NCBI GenBank assembly: GCA_011799875.1
Contig: JAAAXO010000339.1
Span: 428,167-492,166 of the forward strand
Source of the DNA: Thinopyrum elongatum
Lineage: Eukaryota > Streptophyta > Magnoliopsida > Poales > Poaceae
Length of the DNA stretch: 64,000 bases
Reading direction: 5' to 3'
Shown: positions 11,391-24,245 of the stretch, one piece after another
Numbering within the stretch: position 1 is the stretch's first letter
How the letters are laid out: each line of letters starts with the position of its first letter
Position numbers and translations under genes: made by a program
Notes under the pieces: model-generated
What the model saw: only the letters and a program-made list of their open reading frames with translations
Database searches by the model: none
What the model was told of the DNA's origin: nothing

Positions 11391-12488
11391 AGTGGTATCA
11401 GATTTCCAGGTTGCTCGGTGAGATTTACAGTTTTTCGTAGTTTAGATCGAGTCTGTTCTTCATACCTACAGTCCAGGAAAAAGCCAAAAAAAAAATTAGG
11501 GTTAGTTCATCATATCCGAACCAATCTGAGCCTTTGCATAATCTTTTTAGGGTTTTTGCTTTGTTGAATTTGCGGTTGCATCGTCGTGTCAAGTTGATGG
11601 TCTTAGCGTCTAGTTCTTTAGAGTTTCGAGTTCTGTTCACAAGTTGTCACGCCGCCGCCGCACCATCATCATCGCCCCTACCATATACCACCACAGCTTA
11701 TCTGCTATTTCTCTGAGTCCATATACCACCACCGATCCGAGTCCATATACCACCACCGATCCGGGTCCATATACCACCACCAATCCGAGCCCACATATAC
11801 TACCGTCATATACCATCACCAGTCCGAGTTCCACCAGATTCATCTCTGCCACCAGTCCTAGTCCGAGTCCAGTATTTATTCCTTTATTTTAGAGTTCCAG
11901 ATCACGCGATACTACGAGTCGTGAACAAGTCGGATTCCCCAATTTTCGTGCTACCCGCAGAAGAAAAATAGTTCCAGTTTCAAAAAAAAAAATTCTGGCT
12001 AGGCAGTTTTTAGACTTTTTCGAAAAAAAAATTGTTGCGAAGCAAAAAAAAAAAAGAGGAAAAAAAGTGCAAAAAAAAAAATTCAGAGTGTGCTCCTCCC
12101 TTGTTTACGTGCAGCGCCGTGATTTTTGTTAGTGTTCTAGGCTCACGTCTCTAGCACGGTCTAGCCTAGGACCAGCACAGTACCGTCGTTGAGCGTTTAT
12201 TCAACTTTGCATCTCTGAATTGATTATTGCTGACCCTTTTTGCTACCATATCATAAGCCTTCCCAGCTCCACATACATCTACATCGTGCGTTTGACACCA
12301 CCTGGCAATCGCTTTGTCTAATCTTTAGGAGTTTTGACTACAACGGTTGCCGATCACCACCTGCTGCTGGGTAAGAACTGGTAAGAATTTGAGATTTGCT
12401 TGACGGATTTGTGACACCACACCACACCACCACCACTTTCTAGTAGTCTGTAGGATCATATTCTTGTGTTTTTCTATTGCTGCTAACC
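11391..12488 (+). mobile_element. Type C 5' leader (second copy)
   Basis: Nearly the same sequence as 1963-3062, with the 24-bp repeats, A-rich runs and the hairpin. No gene is supported in it. Confidence 0.85.
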
Positions 12489-14339
12489 ATGGCAGGATCA
12501 CAAGCCGACGAGATTGACTAGGAGAACATGACGAACAAGGAGTTGCATGATAAATTTCAGCAAATGATGAGTGGCCAGGTGGGAGATGTGCTAAACAGAT
12601 TTGAAGAGGCCATGGAGAAGATAGATGGCATGGAGAAGTCGTTCGAGACAAAGCTGGATAACAAGTTTAATGAATTGCTCACGCGTCTTCCCCAACCACC
12701 ACCGGCTGCACCTGTCGCACCTCTGCAACGACAACAACAACGCCCCCTTCCAAATCAGTTCAGACGAGCGAAGCGTGTTCCTCTTGAGGATGGCCAAACT
12801 TCTGGTGCTGCTGTACCTACTGTTGATGCTTCTTTGGCTTCTGCTCCTGCTGCTGCTGGTGCCGAGGAGGAGGATGATTACGCGGGCGATTATGAGGATG
12901 AGGTTGATCAAAATCATAACTACGTGCAACCACCAGCACCAGGTCGTCCACATGCAAATAATCGCAATGGTAGGTCTGCACAACCACTTCAGGTACGAGA
13001 TCATGACCATCTTCCTAAATTAAAATTGAATATTCCACCATTCGAGGGTAGATATGTTCCTGATATATATCTTACTTGGGAGTTAGAAACTGAACAACGT
13101 TTTACATGTTTACAATATCCCGAGGAACGACGTGTTGCTGCTGTTGTTTGTGCTTTCACTAGTTTTGCATGTGTATGGTGGTCTGAACATTGTAGATTAT
13201 ATCCTATTCCAGCTACGTGGGCTGCTTTGAAAACTGCTATGCGTACTCGTTGGGTTCCACCATATTATCAACGTGAATTACTTCAAAAATTGCAGCGCTT
13301 AAGACAAGGAAAAAATTCTGTAGAAGAATATTATCAGGAATTACAAACTGGCATGATTAGATGTGGTATTGTTGAGGAGAATGAAGCTATGCTTGCACGT
13401 TTCATGGGTGAATTAAATAGAGAGATTCAGACCATTCTAGAGTATAAGGAGTATAATAATATCACTCGTTTATTCCATCTTGCTTGTAAAGCTGAACGTG
13501 AAGTGCAGGATCGACAGGCATTGGCGCGAACTAATTTTTCTGCAGGTCGATCTTCATCATGGACACCGCGTGCCTCCTCTACTCCCACACGTCCAACTGC
13601 GGCACCACTGACTTCAGCCGCCAATTCCAACCGAGATATAAGAAAACAGGCACCACCACCACCATCTGCCAAGAGTACACCTTCTGGGCCTGCCCAGAGC
13701 TCTTCTTCATCTATGGCATCAACAGGGCACACACATGATATTATTTGTCGTCGTTGTAAGGGAAGAGGTCATTATGCGAGAGAATGCCAATCTCCGCGTG
13801 TTATGATTGCTACTGAGGATGGTGGGTATGAGTCCGCTAGTGATTGTGATGAGGAGACTTTGGCTCTTATTACAAGTGAAGAACACGGTGGAGATGATTT
13901 TGATCATGAGACGCAATACATGGCTCCTGAAGACGCTGACAGGTATGAATGTTTAGTTGCTCAACGTGTTTTGAGTGTGCAGGTCACACAAGCTGAGCAA
14001 AATCAGAGGCATAATTTGTTCCATACAAAGGGAGTTGTGAAGGAACGTTCTGTTCGCGTCATCATAGATGGAGGGAGCTGCAACAACTTGGCTAGCATGG
14101 AGATGGTGGAGAAGCTATCTCTCACCACAAGACCACATCCACATCCTTACTATATCCAATGGTTCAACAACAGCGGCAAGGTTAAGGTAACACGTACTGT
14201 TCGTGTGCATTTTAGTATCTCTACATATGCTGATTATGTTGATTGTGATGTGGTACCCATGCAAGCATGTTCATTATTACTTGGTAGACCATGGCAATTT
14301 GATAAAAATTCTGTACACCATGGTAGAAACAATCAGTAT
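12489..14339 (+). pseudogene. Type C gag-PR fragment
   Basis: ATG in CCATGG, capsid region, zinc knuckle (about 13747-13790) and protease DGGS (about 14063). It carries the same TAG at codon 11 as the copy at 3063 (here 12519-12521) but is otherwise open from 12528. It stops in the region after the protease, where an LTR starts exactly at its TG. No RT or INT remains. Confidence 0.9.
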
Positions 14340-15261
14340 TGATGAGGACATCAATACCATTGTTACACCCACAGCCCCTGCTTCTATACATACTGGACCA
14401 ATTACTAGAGCTCGCGCACGCCAATTAAATTATCAGGTACTTTCGTTTCTTGGTAATGATTCTAAAGTTCATGAGAATATGATGCTGCCTAAATTGGATA
14501 CATTTGTTTTGCTTACAAATGAAGGCCCTAGCTTGGACAAGAAAGAGGAACCTTGGAGCAAGTTCAAGCATGGAGATGATGGCATGCACAAGGGGAACAA
14601 GAACGGAGTTACAAGTGATGATTTCAGGACTTTGAAGCCACCATAATGAGTGCAGGAAGCCTTGGACGAAATATACAAGATGTCACTTCATAAATTTCGT
14701 CCAGAGGCTGTTATAGGTGCTGCGTCACCTTATTATTGGGCCAGGCCCATGTAATTTCGAAATACTTGAGTATAGGCTGTTTTTAGAGTCCGTATGTGTG
14801 GGGAAACAAGAGATAGGGTTGGTTTCGGACCCCTCCTTCAAGGGCCACGAAATCCCCTCCTCTTCCTCCATATATACAGCCCTTAGGGCACCGTTTAGAC
14901 TTTGGGTTTTGTTTAGATTAAAAGTTCGCCATAGCTGCAACTTCGCGTACTTCGTTTGTGTTCAACGACCAGACCAAGACGTCACAGAACCCCACCTCGA
15001 TCAATAAAGCTTTCATCTTATATTCGCAATATCCAGATTGCAAATCTTAGTTTCTTGCTTGTTCTTCGTTTGCTTGCAGGAGATAGACCCTCGTGGTCAG
15101 GTTGATTGTGCTCCGGCGTGGTCAATAACCTGTCGGAGTTGGTTTAGCGATTGCTAAGGCGCGACGTCCTCGCACGTTCGTAGTCGGATCGTCAAAGTCT
15201 ACTCCACCAAAAACGATAGCTATCATCTCATCGAAAGATCGGGACACCCTCGCCTCTATCA
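14340..15261 (+). repeat. Type C LTR 6
   Basis: Complete C LTR. Left flank AGTAT is gag-PR sequence; on the right it is followed by 20 bp ending in the PBS region and then another LTR. Confidence 0.9.
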
Positions 15262-15281
15262 AGTGGTATCAGATTCCCAGG
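15262..15281 (+). mobile_element. 20-bp PBS remnant between two LTRs
   Basis: AG plus the 18 bases TGGTATCAGATTCCCAGG separate two complete LTRs of the same orientation. This is the start of a leader cut right after the primer site. Confidence 0.85.
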
Positions 15282-16203
15282 TGATGAGGACATCAATACC
15301 ATTGTTACACCCACAGCCCCTGCTTCTATACATACTGGACCAATTACTAGAGCTCGCGCACGCCAATTAAAATATCAGGTACTTTCGTTTCTTGGTAATG
15401 ATTCTAAAGTTCATGAGAATATGATGTTGCCTAAATTGGATACATTTGTTTTGCTTACAAATGAAGGTCCTAGCTTGGACAAGAAAGAGGAACCTTGGCG
15501 CAAGTTCAAGCATGGAGATGATGGCATGCACAAGGGGAACAAGAACGGAGTTACAAGTGATGATTTCAGGACTTTGAAGCCACCATAATGAGTGCGGGAA
15601 GCCTTGGACGAAATATACAAGATGTCACTTCATAAATTTCGTCCAGAGGCTATTATAGGTGCTGCGTCACCTTATTATTGGGCCAGGCCCATGTAATTTC
15701 GAAATACTTGAGTATAGGCTGTTTTTAGAGTCCGTATGTGTGGGGAAACAAGAGATAGGGTTGGTTTCGGACCCCTCCTTCAAGGGCCACGAAATCCCCT
15801 CCTCTTCCTCCATATATACAGCCCTTAGGGCACCGTTTAGACTTTGGGTTTTGTTTAGATTAAAAGTTCGCCATAGCTGCAACTTCGCGTACTTCGTTTG
15901 TGTTCAACGACCAGACCAAGACGTCACAGAACCCCACCTCGATCAATAAAGCTTTCATCTTATATTCGCAATATCCAGATTGCAAATCTTAGTTTCTTGC
16001 TTGTTCTTCATTTGCTTGCAGGAGATAGACCCTCGGGGTCAGGTTGATTGTGCTCCGGCGTGGTCAATAACCTCTCGGAGTTGGTTTAGCGATTGCTAAG
16101 GCGCGACGTCCTCGCACGTTCGTAGTCGGATCGTCAAAGTCTACTCCACCAAAAACGATAGATATCATCTCATCGAAAGATCGGGACACCCTCGCCTCTA
16201 TCA
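15282..16203 (+). repeat. Type C LTR 7
   Basis: Complete C LTR with left flank CCAGG. At its right end it meets an inverted LTR fragment that starts in mid-LTR. Confidence 0.9.
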
Positions 16204-16581
16204 CCTATAATAGCCTCTGGACGAAATTTATGAAGTGACATCTTGTATATTTCGTCCAAGGCTTCCTGCACTCATTATGGTGGCTTCAAAGTCCTGAAAT
16301 CATCACTTGTAACTCCGTTCTTGTTCCCCTGGGGCATGCCATCATCTCCATGCTTGAACTTGCTCCAAGGTTCCTCTTTCTTGTCCAAGCTAGGCCCTTC
16401 ATTTGTAAGCAAAACAAATGTATCCAATTTAGGCAGCATCATATTCTCATGAACATTAGAATCATTACCAAGAAACGAAAGTACCTGATAATTTAATTGG
16501 CGTGCGCGAGCTCTAGTAATTGGTCCAGTATGTATAGCAGCAGGGGCTGTGGGTGTAACAATGGTATTGATGTCCTCATCA
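16204..16581 (-). repeat. Type C LTR 8, 5' 378 bp only
   Basis: Minus-strand LTR holding only the 5' part (pol tail frame and early U3). Its exact TGATGAGG end abuts a leader at 16582; the other side is broken at the junction with LTR 7. This is an inversion or end-joining boundary. Confidence 0.85.
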
Positions 16582-16987
16582 ATGTGGGCTCGGATTGGTG
16601 GTGGTATATGGACTCAGATCGGTGGTGGTATCTGGACTCGGATCGGTGGTGGTATATGGACTCAGAGAAATAGCAGATAAGCTGTGGTGGTATATGGTAG
16701 GGGCGATGATGATGGTGCGGCGGCGGCGTGACAACTTGTGAACAGAACTCGAAACTCTAAAGAACTAGACGCTAAGACCAGCAACTTGACACGATGATGC
16801 AACCGCAAATTCAACAAAGCAAAAACCCTAAAAAGATTATGCAAAGGCTCAGATTGGTTCGGATATGATGAACTAACCCTAAATTTTTTTTTGGCTTTTT
16901 CCTGGACTGTAGGTATGAAGAACAGACTCGATCTAAACAACGAAAAACTGTAAATCTCACCGAGCAACCTGGGAATCTGATACCACT
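16582..16987 (-). mobile_element. Type C leader fragment, 406 bp
   Basis: PBS and the first part of the C leader, including 24-bp repeat units, on the minus strand. It is cut by LTR 8 inside the repeat block. No gene. Confidence 0.8.
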
Positions 16988-17909
16988 TGATAGAGGCGAG
17001 GGTGTCCCGATCTTTCGATGAGATGATAGCTATCGTTTTTGGTGGAGTAGACTTTGACGATCCGACTACGAACGTGCGAGGAGGTCGCGCCTTAGCAATC
17101 GCTAAACCAACTCCGAGAGGTTATTGACCACGCCGGAGCACAATCAACCTGACCACGAGGGTCTATCTCCTGCAAGCAAACGAAGAACAAGCAAGAAACT
17201 AAGATTTGCAATCTGGATATTGCGAATATAAGATGAAAGCTTTATTGATCAAGGTGGGGTTCTGTGACGTCTTGGTCTGGTCGTTGAACACAAACGAAGT
17301 ACGCGAAGTTGCAGCTATGGCGAACTTTTAATCTAAACAAAACCCAAAGTCTAAACGGTGCCCTAAGGGCTGTATATATGGAGGAAGAGGAGGGGATTTC
17401 GTGGCCCTTGAAGGAGGGGTCCGAAACCAACCCTATCTCTTGTTTCCCCACACATACGGACTCTAAAAACAGCCTATACTCAAGTATTTCGAAATTACAT
17501 GGGCCTGGCCCAATAATAAGGTGACGCAGCACCTATAATAGCCTCTGGACAAAATTTATGAAGTGACATCTTGTATATTTTGTCCAAGGCTTCCTGCACT
17601 CATTATGGTGGCTTCAAAGTCCTGAAATCATCACTTGTAACTCCGTTCTTGTTCCCCTTGGGCATGCCATCATCTCCATGCTTGAACTTGCTCCAAGGTT
17701 CCTCTTTCTTGTCCAAGCTAGGCCCTTCATTTGTAAGCAAAACAAATGTGTCCAATTTAGGCAGCATCATATTCTCATGAACTTTAGAATCATTACCAAG
17801 AAACGAAAGTACCTGATATTTTAATTGGCGTGCGCGAGCTCTAGTAATTGGTTCAGTATGTATAGAAGCAGGGGCTGTGGGTGTAACAATGGTATTGATG
17901 TCCTCATCA
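16988..17909 (-). repeat. Type C LTR 9
   Basis: Complete LTR on the minus strand, followed in its own sense by PBS and leader. Its 5' flank is CAGTT, which lies 42 bp into the leader of the next LTR. Confidence 0.9.
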
Positions 17910-17951
17910 AACTGTAAATCTCACCGAGCAACCTGGAAATCTGATACCACT
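17910..17951 (-). mobile_element. 42-bp PBS/leader remnant
   Basis: Contains the primer site and a few leader bases between LTR 9 and LTR 10. Like 15262-15281, it is a leader cut very close to its PBS. Confidence 0.8.
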
Positions 17952-18839
17952 TGATAGAGGCGAGGGTGTCCCGATCTTTCGATGAGATGATAGCTATCGT
18001 TTTTGGTGGAGTAGACTTTGACGATCCGACTACGAACGTGCGAGGACGTCGCGCCTTAGCAATCGCTAAACCAACTCCGAGAGGTTATGGACCACGCCGG
18101 AGCACAATCAACCTAACCACGAGGGTCTATCTCCTGCAAGCAAACGAAGAACAAGCAAGAAACTAAGATTTGCAATCTGGATATTGCGAATATAAGATGA
18201 AAGCTTTATTGATCAAGGTGGGGTTCTGTGACGTCTTGGTCTGGTCGTTGAACACAAACGAAGTACGCGAAGTTGCAGCTATGGCGAACTTTTAATCTAA
18301 ACAAAACCCAAAGTCTAAACGGTGCCCTAAGAGCTGTATATATGGAGGAAGAGGGGGGGATTTCGTGGCCCTTGAAGGAGGGGTCCGAAACCAACCCTAT
18401 CTCTTGTTTCCCCACACATACGGACTCTAAAAACAGCCTATACTCAAGTATTTCGAAATTACATGGGCCTGGCCCAATAATAAGGTGACGCAGCACCTAT
18501 AATAGCCTCTGGACGAAATTTATGAAGTGGCATCTTGTATATTTCGTCCAAGGCTTCCTGCACTCATTATGGTGGCTTCAAATTCCTGAAATCATCACTT
18601 GTAACTCCGTTCTTGTTCCCCTTGCGCATGCCATCATCTCCATGCTTGAACTTGCTCCAAGGTTCCTCTTTCTTGTCCAAGCTAGGCCCTTCATTTGTAA
18701 GCAAAACAAATGTATCCAATTTAGGCAGCATCATATTCTCATGAACATTAGAATCATTACCAAGAAACGAAAGTACCTGATAATTTAATTGGCGTGCGCG
18801 AGCTCTAGTAATTGGTCCAGTATGTATGGCAGCAGGGGC
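17952..18839 (-). repeat. Type C LTR 10, interrupted near its 5' end
   Basis: C LTR lacking its first ~34 bp. It is cut at GCCCC, where LTR 11 begins. The break looks like an insertion site, with the missing 5' piece displaced. Confidence 0.85.
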
Positions 18840-19761
18840 TGATAGAGGCGAGGGTGTCCCGATCTTTCGATGAGATGATAGCTATCGTTTTTGGTGGAGT
18901 AGACTTTGACGATCCAACTACGAACGTGCGAGGACGTCGCGCCTTAGCAATCGCTAAACCAACTCCGAGAGGTTATTGACCACGCCGGAGCACAATCAAC
19001 CTGACCACGAGGGTCTATCTCCTGCAAGCAAACGAAGAACAAGCAAGAAACTAAGATTTGCAATCTGGATATTGCGAATATAAGATGAAAGCTTTATTGA
19101 TCAAGGTGGGGTTCTGTGACGTCTTGGTCTGGTCGTTGAACACAAACGAAGTACGCGAAGTTGCAGCTATGGCGAACTTTTAATCTAAACAAAACCCAAA
19201 GTCTAAACGGTGCCCTAAGGGCTGTATATATGGAGGAAGAGGAGGGGATTTCGTGGCCCTTGAAGGAGGGGTCCGAAACCAACCCTATCTCTTGTTTCCC
19301 CACACATACGGACTCTAAAAACAGCCTATACTCAAGTATTTCGAAATTACATGGGCCTGGCCCAATAATAAGGTGATGCAGCACCTATAATAGCCTCTGG
19401 ACGAAATTTATGAAGTGACATCTTGTATATTTCGTCTAAGGCTTCCTGCACTCATTATGGTGGCTTCAAAGTCCTGAAATCATCACTTGTAACTCCGTTC
19501 TTGTTCCCCTTGTGCATGCCATCATCTCCATGCTTGAACTTGCTCCAAGGTTCCTCTTTCTTGTCCAAGCTAGGCCCTTCATTTGTAAGCAAAACAAATG
19601 TATCCAATTTAGGCAGCATCATATTCTCATGAACTTTAGAATCATTACCAAGAAACGAAAGTACCTGATATTTTAATTGACGTGCGCGAGCTCTAGTAAT
19701 TGGTCCAGTATGTATAGAAGCAGGGGCTGTGGGTGTAACAATGGTATTGATGTCCTCATCA
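18840..19761 (-). repeat. Type C LTR 11 (3' LTR of the gag-PR-INT element)
   Basis: Complete C LTR. In sense it follows pol, the polypurine tract and the GEDDED junction, so it is a true 3' LTR. Its 3' flank GCCCC belongs to LTR 10. Confidence 0.9.
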
Positions 19762-22700
19762 TCCTCCCCTTCTTGAAATGAAGTCGTCCTCGACGGAAGC
19801 TCATCTTCCTCACCCAAATAAGGCTTCAGATCTGCAATGTTAAAAGTGGGACTAACCCCAAAACCTGCAGGCAGCTCAAGTTTATATGCATTATCATTTA
19901 TTTTCTCTAACACCTTAAAAGGACCATCAGCACGTGGCATTAGCTTTGATTTGCGCAAATCAGGAAATCTATCCTTACGCAAATGTAACCAAACAAGATC
20001 TCCAGGTGCAAACACAACATGTTTTCTACCCTTATCTCCAGCAAGTTTATATTTAGCATTCATACGCTCAATGTTCTCCTTAGTTAACTCATGCATTTTT
20101 AAGATCAATTCAGCACGTTGTTTAGCATCAAAATTAACCTTCTCCGAAGATGGAAGAGGCAACAAATCAATTGGTGCACGAGGAAGGAAACCATACACAA
20201 TTTCAAAAGGACACATCTTAGTAGTAGAATGCAATGAACGATTATAAGCAAATTGAATATGAGGCAAGCATTCTTCCCACATTTTCTTGTTATTCTTCAA
20301 AACAGCCCTAAGCATAGTAGACAATGTTCTATTGACTACTTCAGTTTGTCCATCAGTTTGGGGGTGACATGTAGTACTAAAAAGCAGTTTAGTCCCCAAC
20401 TTAGCCCATAAACATCTCCAAAAGTGGCTAAGAAATTTAGTATCACGATCTGAAACAATAGTATTTGGCACACCATGCAAGCGTATAATTTCACGAAAGA
20501 ACAAATCAGCAACATTAACAGCATCATCGCTTTTATGACATGGTATAAAGTGTGCCATTTTCGAGAACCTATCCACGACAACAAATATGCTATCCCTCCC
20601 CTTCTTTGTTCGAGGTAAACCTAAAACAAAGTCCATAGATATATCCTCCCAAGGAACACTAGGTACAGGCAAAGGCATATATAAACCATGAGGATTGAGT
20701 CGTGACTTAGCTTTTTGACATGTAGTGCAGCGAGCAACAAAACGCTCAACATTAGATGGTTTATTATTAGGCTTCATTTGTTGCTCAAATTCTTTTGCCA
20801 CAATCTGATTTTCACTCTTATTTTTCTCCTGTTTTGCTTTACTAGCTCTATTAATATCATCTTTCAAAATAGAATCAGGAGTCATAGGAAGCAAAGTAAT
20901 ATGTTTATCCTTATGAACAAGAGTATACTGATTGTTTCTACCATGGTGTACAGAATTTTTATCAAATTGCCATGGTCTACCAAGTAATAATGAACATGCT
21001 TGCATGGGTACCACATCACAATCAACATAATCAGCATATGTAGAGATACTAAAATGCACACGAACAGTACGTGTTACCTTAACCTTGCCGCTGTTGTTGA
21101 ACCATTGGATATAGTAAGGATGTGGATGTGGTCTTGTGGTGAGAGATAGCTTCTCCACCATCTCCATGCTAGCCAAGTTGTTGCAGCTCCCTCCATCTAT
21201 GATGACGCGAACAGAACGTTCCTTCACAATTCCCTTTGTATGGAACAAATTATGCCTCTGATTTTGCTCAGCTTGTGTGACCTGCACACTCAAAACACGT
21301 TGAGCAACTAAACATTCATACCTGTCAGCGTCTTCAGGAGCCATGTATTGCGTCTCATGATCAGAATCATCTCCACCGTGTTCTTCACTTGTAATAAGAG
21401 CCAAAGTCTCCTCATCATAGTCACTAGCGGACTCATACCCACCATCCTCAGTAGCAATCATAACACGCGGAGATTGGCATTCTCTCGCATAATGACCTCT
21501 TCCCTTACAACGACGACAAATAATATCATGTGTGTGCCCTGTTGATGCCATAGATGAAGAAGAGCTCTGGGCAGGCCCAGAAGGTGTACTCTTGGCAGAT
21601 GGTGGTGGTGGTGCCTGTTTTCTTATATCTCGGTTGGAATTGGCGGCTGAAGTCAGTGGTGCCGCAGTTGGACGTGTGGGAGTAGAGGAGGCACGCGGTG
21701 TCCATGATGAAGATCGACCTGCAAAAAAATTAGTTCGCGCCAATGCCTGTCGATCCTGCACTTCACGTTCAGCTTTACAAGCAAGATGGAATAAACGAGT
21801 GATATTAATATACTCCTTATACTCTAGAATGGTCTGAATCTCTCTATTTAATCCACCCATGAAACGTGCAAGCATAGCTTCATTCTCCTCAACAATACCA
21901 CATCTAATCATGCCAGTTTGTAATTCCTGATAATATTCTTCTACAGAATTTTTTCCTTGTCTTAAGCGCTGCAATTTTTGAAGTAATTCACGTTGATAAT
22001 ATGGTGGAACCCAACGAGTACGCATAGCAGTTTTCAAAGCAGCCCACGTAGCTGGAATAGGATATAATCTACAATGTTCAGACCACCATACACATGCAAA
22101 ACTAGTGAAAGCACAAACAGCAGCAGCAACACGTCGTTCCTCGGGATATTGTAAACATGTAAAACGTTGTTCAGTTTCTAACTCCCAAGTAAGATATATA
22201 TCAGGAACATATCTACCCTCGAATGGTGGAATATTCAATTTCAGTTTAGGAAGATGGTCATGATCTCGTACCTGAAGTGGTGGTGCAGGCCTACCATTGC
22301 GATTATTCGCATGTGGACGACCTAGTGCTGGTGATTGCACGTAGTTATGATTTTGATCAACCTCATCCTCATAATCGCCCGCGTAATCATCCTCCTCCTC
22401 GGCACCAGCAGCAGCAGGAGCAGGAGCCAAAGAAGCATCAACAGTAGGTACAGCAGCACCAGAAGTTTGGCCATCCTCAAGAGGAACACGCTTCGCTCGT
22501 CCGAACTGATTTGGAAGGGGGCATTGTTGTTGTCGTTGCAGAGGTGCGACAGGTGCAGCCGGTGGTGGTTGGGGAAGACGCGTGAGCAATTCATTAAACT
22601 TGTTATCCAGCTTTGTCTCGAACGACTTCTCCATGCCATCTATCTTCTCCATGGCCTCTTCAAATCTGTTTAGCACATCTCCCACCTGGCCACTCATCAT

Positions 22701-22775
22701 TTGCTGAAATTTATCATGCAACTCCTTGTTCGTCATGTTCTCCCAGTCAATCTCGTCGGCTTGTGATCCTGCCAT
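19455..22775 (-). CDS. Type C Gag-protease-integrase fusion lacking RT and RNase H
   Basis: A single uninterrupted 1106-codon frame. Residues 1 to about 675 are Gag (zinc knuckle [15 protein letters not shown]) and protease (DGGSCN). They are joined directly to integrase (about 676-1004) just before its CTTC cysteines, and the last ~102 residues come from the 3' LTR. About 1.8 kb coding for RT, RNase H and the two histidines of the HHCC zinc finger is gone. The loss keeps the frame, and TGTTG is present at both original ends. Start chosen at CCATGG as in other copies; codon 11 is intact Trp. It has no leader of its own: four bases upstream of the ATG the sequence switches to a plus-strand leader. 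It cannot replicate alone, and whether the fusion is made as protein is unknown. Confidence 0.85.
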   Translation of the reverse strand: MAGSQADEIDWENMTNKELHDKFQQMMSGQVGDVLNRFEEAMEKIDGMEKSFETKLDNKFNELLTRLPQPPPAAPVAPLQRQQQCPLPNQFGRAKRVPLEDGQTSGAAVPTVDASLAPAPAAAGAEEEDDYAGDYEDEVDQNHNYVQSPALGRPHANNRNGRPAPPLQVRDHDHLPKLKLNIPPFEGRYVPDIYLTWELETEQRFTCLQYPEERRVAAAVCAFTSFACVWWSEHCRLYPIPATWAALKTAMRTRWVPPYYQRELLQKLQRLRQGKNSVEEYYQELQTGMIRCGIVEENEAMLARFMGGLNREIQTILEYKEYINITRLFHLACKAEREVQDRQALARTNFFAGRSSSWTPRASSTPTRPTAAPLTSAANSNRDIRKQAPPPPSAKSTPSGPAQSSSSSMASTGHTHDIICRRCKGRGHYARECQSPRVMIATEDGGYESASDYDEETLALITSEEHGGDDSDHETQYMAPEDADRYECLVAQRVLSVQVTQAEQNQRHNLFHTKGIVKERSVRVIIDGGSCNNLASMEMVEKLSLTTRPHPHPYYIQWFNNSGKVKVTRTVRVHFSISTYADYVDCDVVPMQACSLLLGRPWQFDKNSVHHGRNNQYTLVHKDKHITLLPMTPDSILKDDINRASKAKQEKNKSENQIVAKEFEQQMKPNNKPSNVERFVARCTTCQKAKSRLNPHGLYMPLPVPSVPWEDISMDFVLGLPRTKKGRDSIFVVVDRFSKMAHFIPCHKSDDAVNVADLFFREIIRLHGVPNTIVSDRDTKFLSHFWRCLWAKLGTKLLFSTTCHPQTDGQTEVVNRTLSTMLRAVLKNNKKMWEECLPHIQFAYNRSLHSTTKMCPFEIVYGFLPRAPIDLLPLPSSEKVNFDAKQRAELILKMHELTKENIERMNAKYKLAGDKGRKHVVFAPGDLVWLHLRKDRFPDLRKSKLMPRADGPFKVLEKINDNAYKLELPAGFGVSPTFNIADLKPYLGEEDELPSRTTSFQEGEDDEDINTIVTPTAPASIHTGPITRARARQLKYQVLSFLGNDSKVHENMMLPKLDTFVLLTNEGPSLDKKEEPWSKFKHGDDGMHKGNKNGVTSDDFRTLKPP

Positions 22776-22779
22776 GGTT

Positions 22780-23174
22780 TCCTCCCTTGTTTACGTGCAG
22801 CGCCGTGATTTTTGTTAGTGTTCTAGGCTCGCGTCTCTAGCACGGTCTAGCCTAGGACCAGCACAGTACCGTCGTTGAGAGTTTATTCAACATTGCATCT
22901 CTGAATTGATTATTGCTGACCCTTTTTGCTACCATATCATAAGCCTTCCCAGCTCCACATACATCTACATCGTGCGTTTGACACCACCTGGCAATCGCTC
23001 TGTCCAAGCTCTGAGAGTTTTGACTACAAAGGTTGCCGATCACCACCTGCTGCTGGGTAAGAACTGGTAAGAATTTGAGATTTGCTTGACGGATTTGTGA
23101 CACCACACCACACCACCACCACTTTCTAGTAGTCTGTAGGATCATATTCTTGTGTGTTTCTATTGCTGCTAACC
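22780..23174 (+). mobile_element. Type C leader, 3' part
   Basis: Starts TCCTCCCTTGTTTACG, contains the hairpin (about 22827-22865) and runs to the gag ATG. It is joined head-to-head to the minus-strand gag start at 22775-22779. It carries the variant GAGAGTTTATTC shared with the copies near 39380 and 60365. Confidence 0.85.
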
Positions 23175-23333
23175 ATGGCAGGATCACAAGCCGACGAGAT
23201 TGACTGGGAGAACATGACGAACAAGGAGTTGCATGATAAATTTCAGCAAATGATAAGTGGCCAGGTGGGAGATGTGCTAAACAGATTTGAAGAGGCCATG
23301 GAGAAGATAGATGGCATGGAGAATGATGAGGAC
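23175..23333 (+). pseudogene. Type C gag N-terminus fused to an LTR frame
   Basis: The first ~53 codons of gag, ending ...GGCATGGAGAA, run straight into the LTR start and remain open to 23630 through the LTR-encoded tail. The same junction occurs inverted at 38939/38940. GAGAA before this LTR equals the GAGAA that begins the gag piece next to LTR 13, so this was probably an LTR insertion in gag. Confidence 0.85.
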
Positions 23334-24245
23334 ATCAATACCATTGTTACACCCACAGCCCCTGCTTCTATACATACTGGACCAATTACTAGAGCTCGCG
23401 CACGCCAATTAAAATATCAGGTACTTTCGTTTCTTGGTAATGATTCTAAAGTTCATGAGAATATGATGCTGCCTAAATTGGATACATTTGTTTTGCTTAC
23501 AAATGAAGGGCCTAGCTTGGACAAGAAAGAGGAACCTTGGAGCAAGTTCAAGCATGGAGATGATGGCATGCACAAGGGGAACAAGAACGGAGTTACAAGT
23601 GATGATTTCAGGACTTTGAAGCCACCATAATGAGTGCAGGAAGCCTTGGACGAAATATACAAGATGTCACTTCATAAATTTCGTCCAGAGGCTATTATAG
23701 GTGCTGCGTCACCTTATTATTGGGCCAGGCCCATGTAATTTCGAAATACTTGAGTATAGGCTGTTTTTAGAGTCCGTATGTGTGGGGAAACAAGAGATAG
23801 GGTTGGTTTCGGACCCCTCCTTCAAGGGCCACGAAATCCCCTCCTCTTCCTCCATATATACAGCCCTTAGGGCACCGTTTAGACTTTGGGTTTTGTTTAG
23901 ATTAAAAGTTCGCCATAGCTGCAACTTCGCGTACTTCGTTTGTGTTCAACGACCAGACCAAGACGTCACAGAACCCCACCTTGATCAAAAAAGCTTTCAT
24001 CTTATATTCGCAATATCCAGATTGCAAATCTTAGTTTCTTGCTTGTTCTTCGTTTGCTTGCAGGAGATAGACCCTCGTGGTCAGGTTGATTGTGCTCCGG
24101 CGTGGTCAATAACCTCTCGGAGTTGGTTTAGCGATTGCTAAGGCGCGACGTCCTCGCACGTTCGTAGTCGGATCGTCAAAGTCTACTCCACCAAAAACGA
24201 TAGCTATCATCTCATCGAAAGATCGGGACACCCTCGCCTCTATCA
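23334..24245 (+). repeat. Type C LTR 12
   Basis: C-type U3 and R-U5, exact ends. It has AAAAAA instead of AATAAA at the polyadenylation signal. 5' flank GAGAA (gag, plus strand), 3' flank TAATG (pol, minus strand). The change of strand across this LTR marks an inversion endpoint. Confidence 0.9.
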
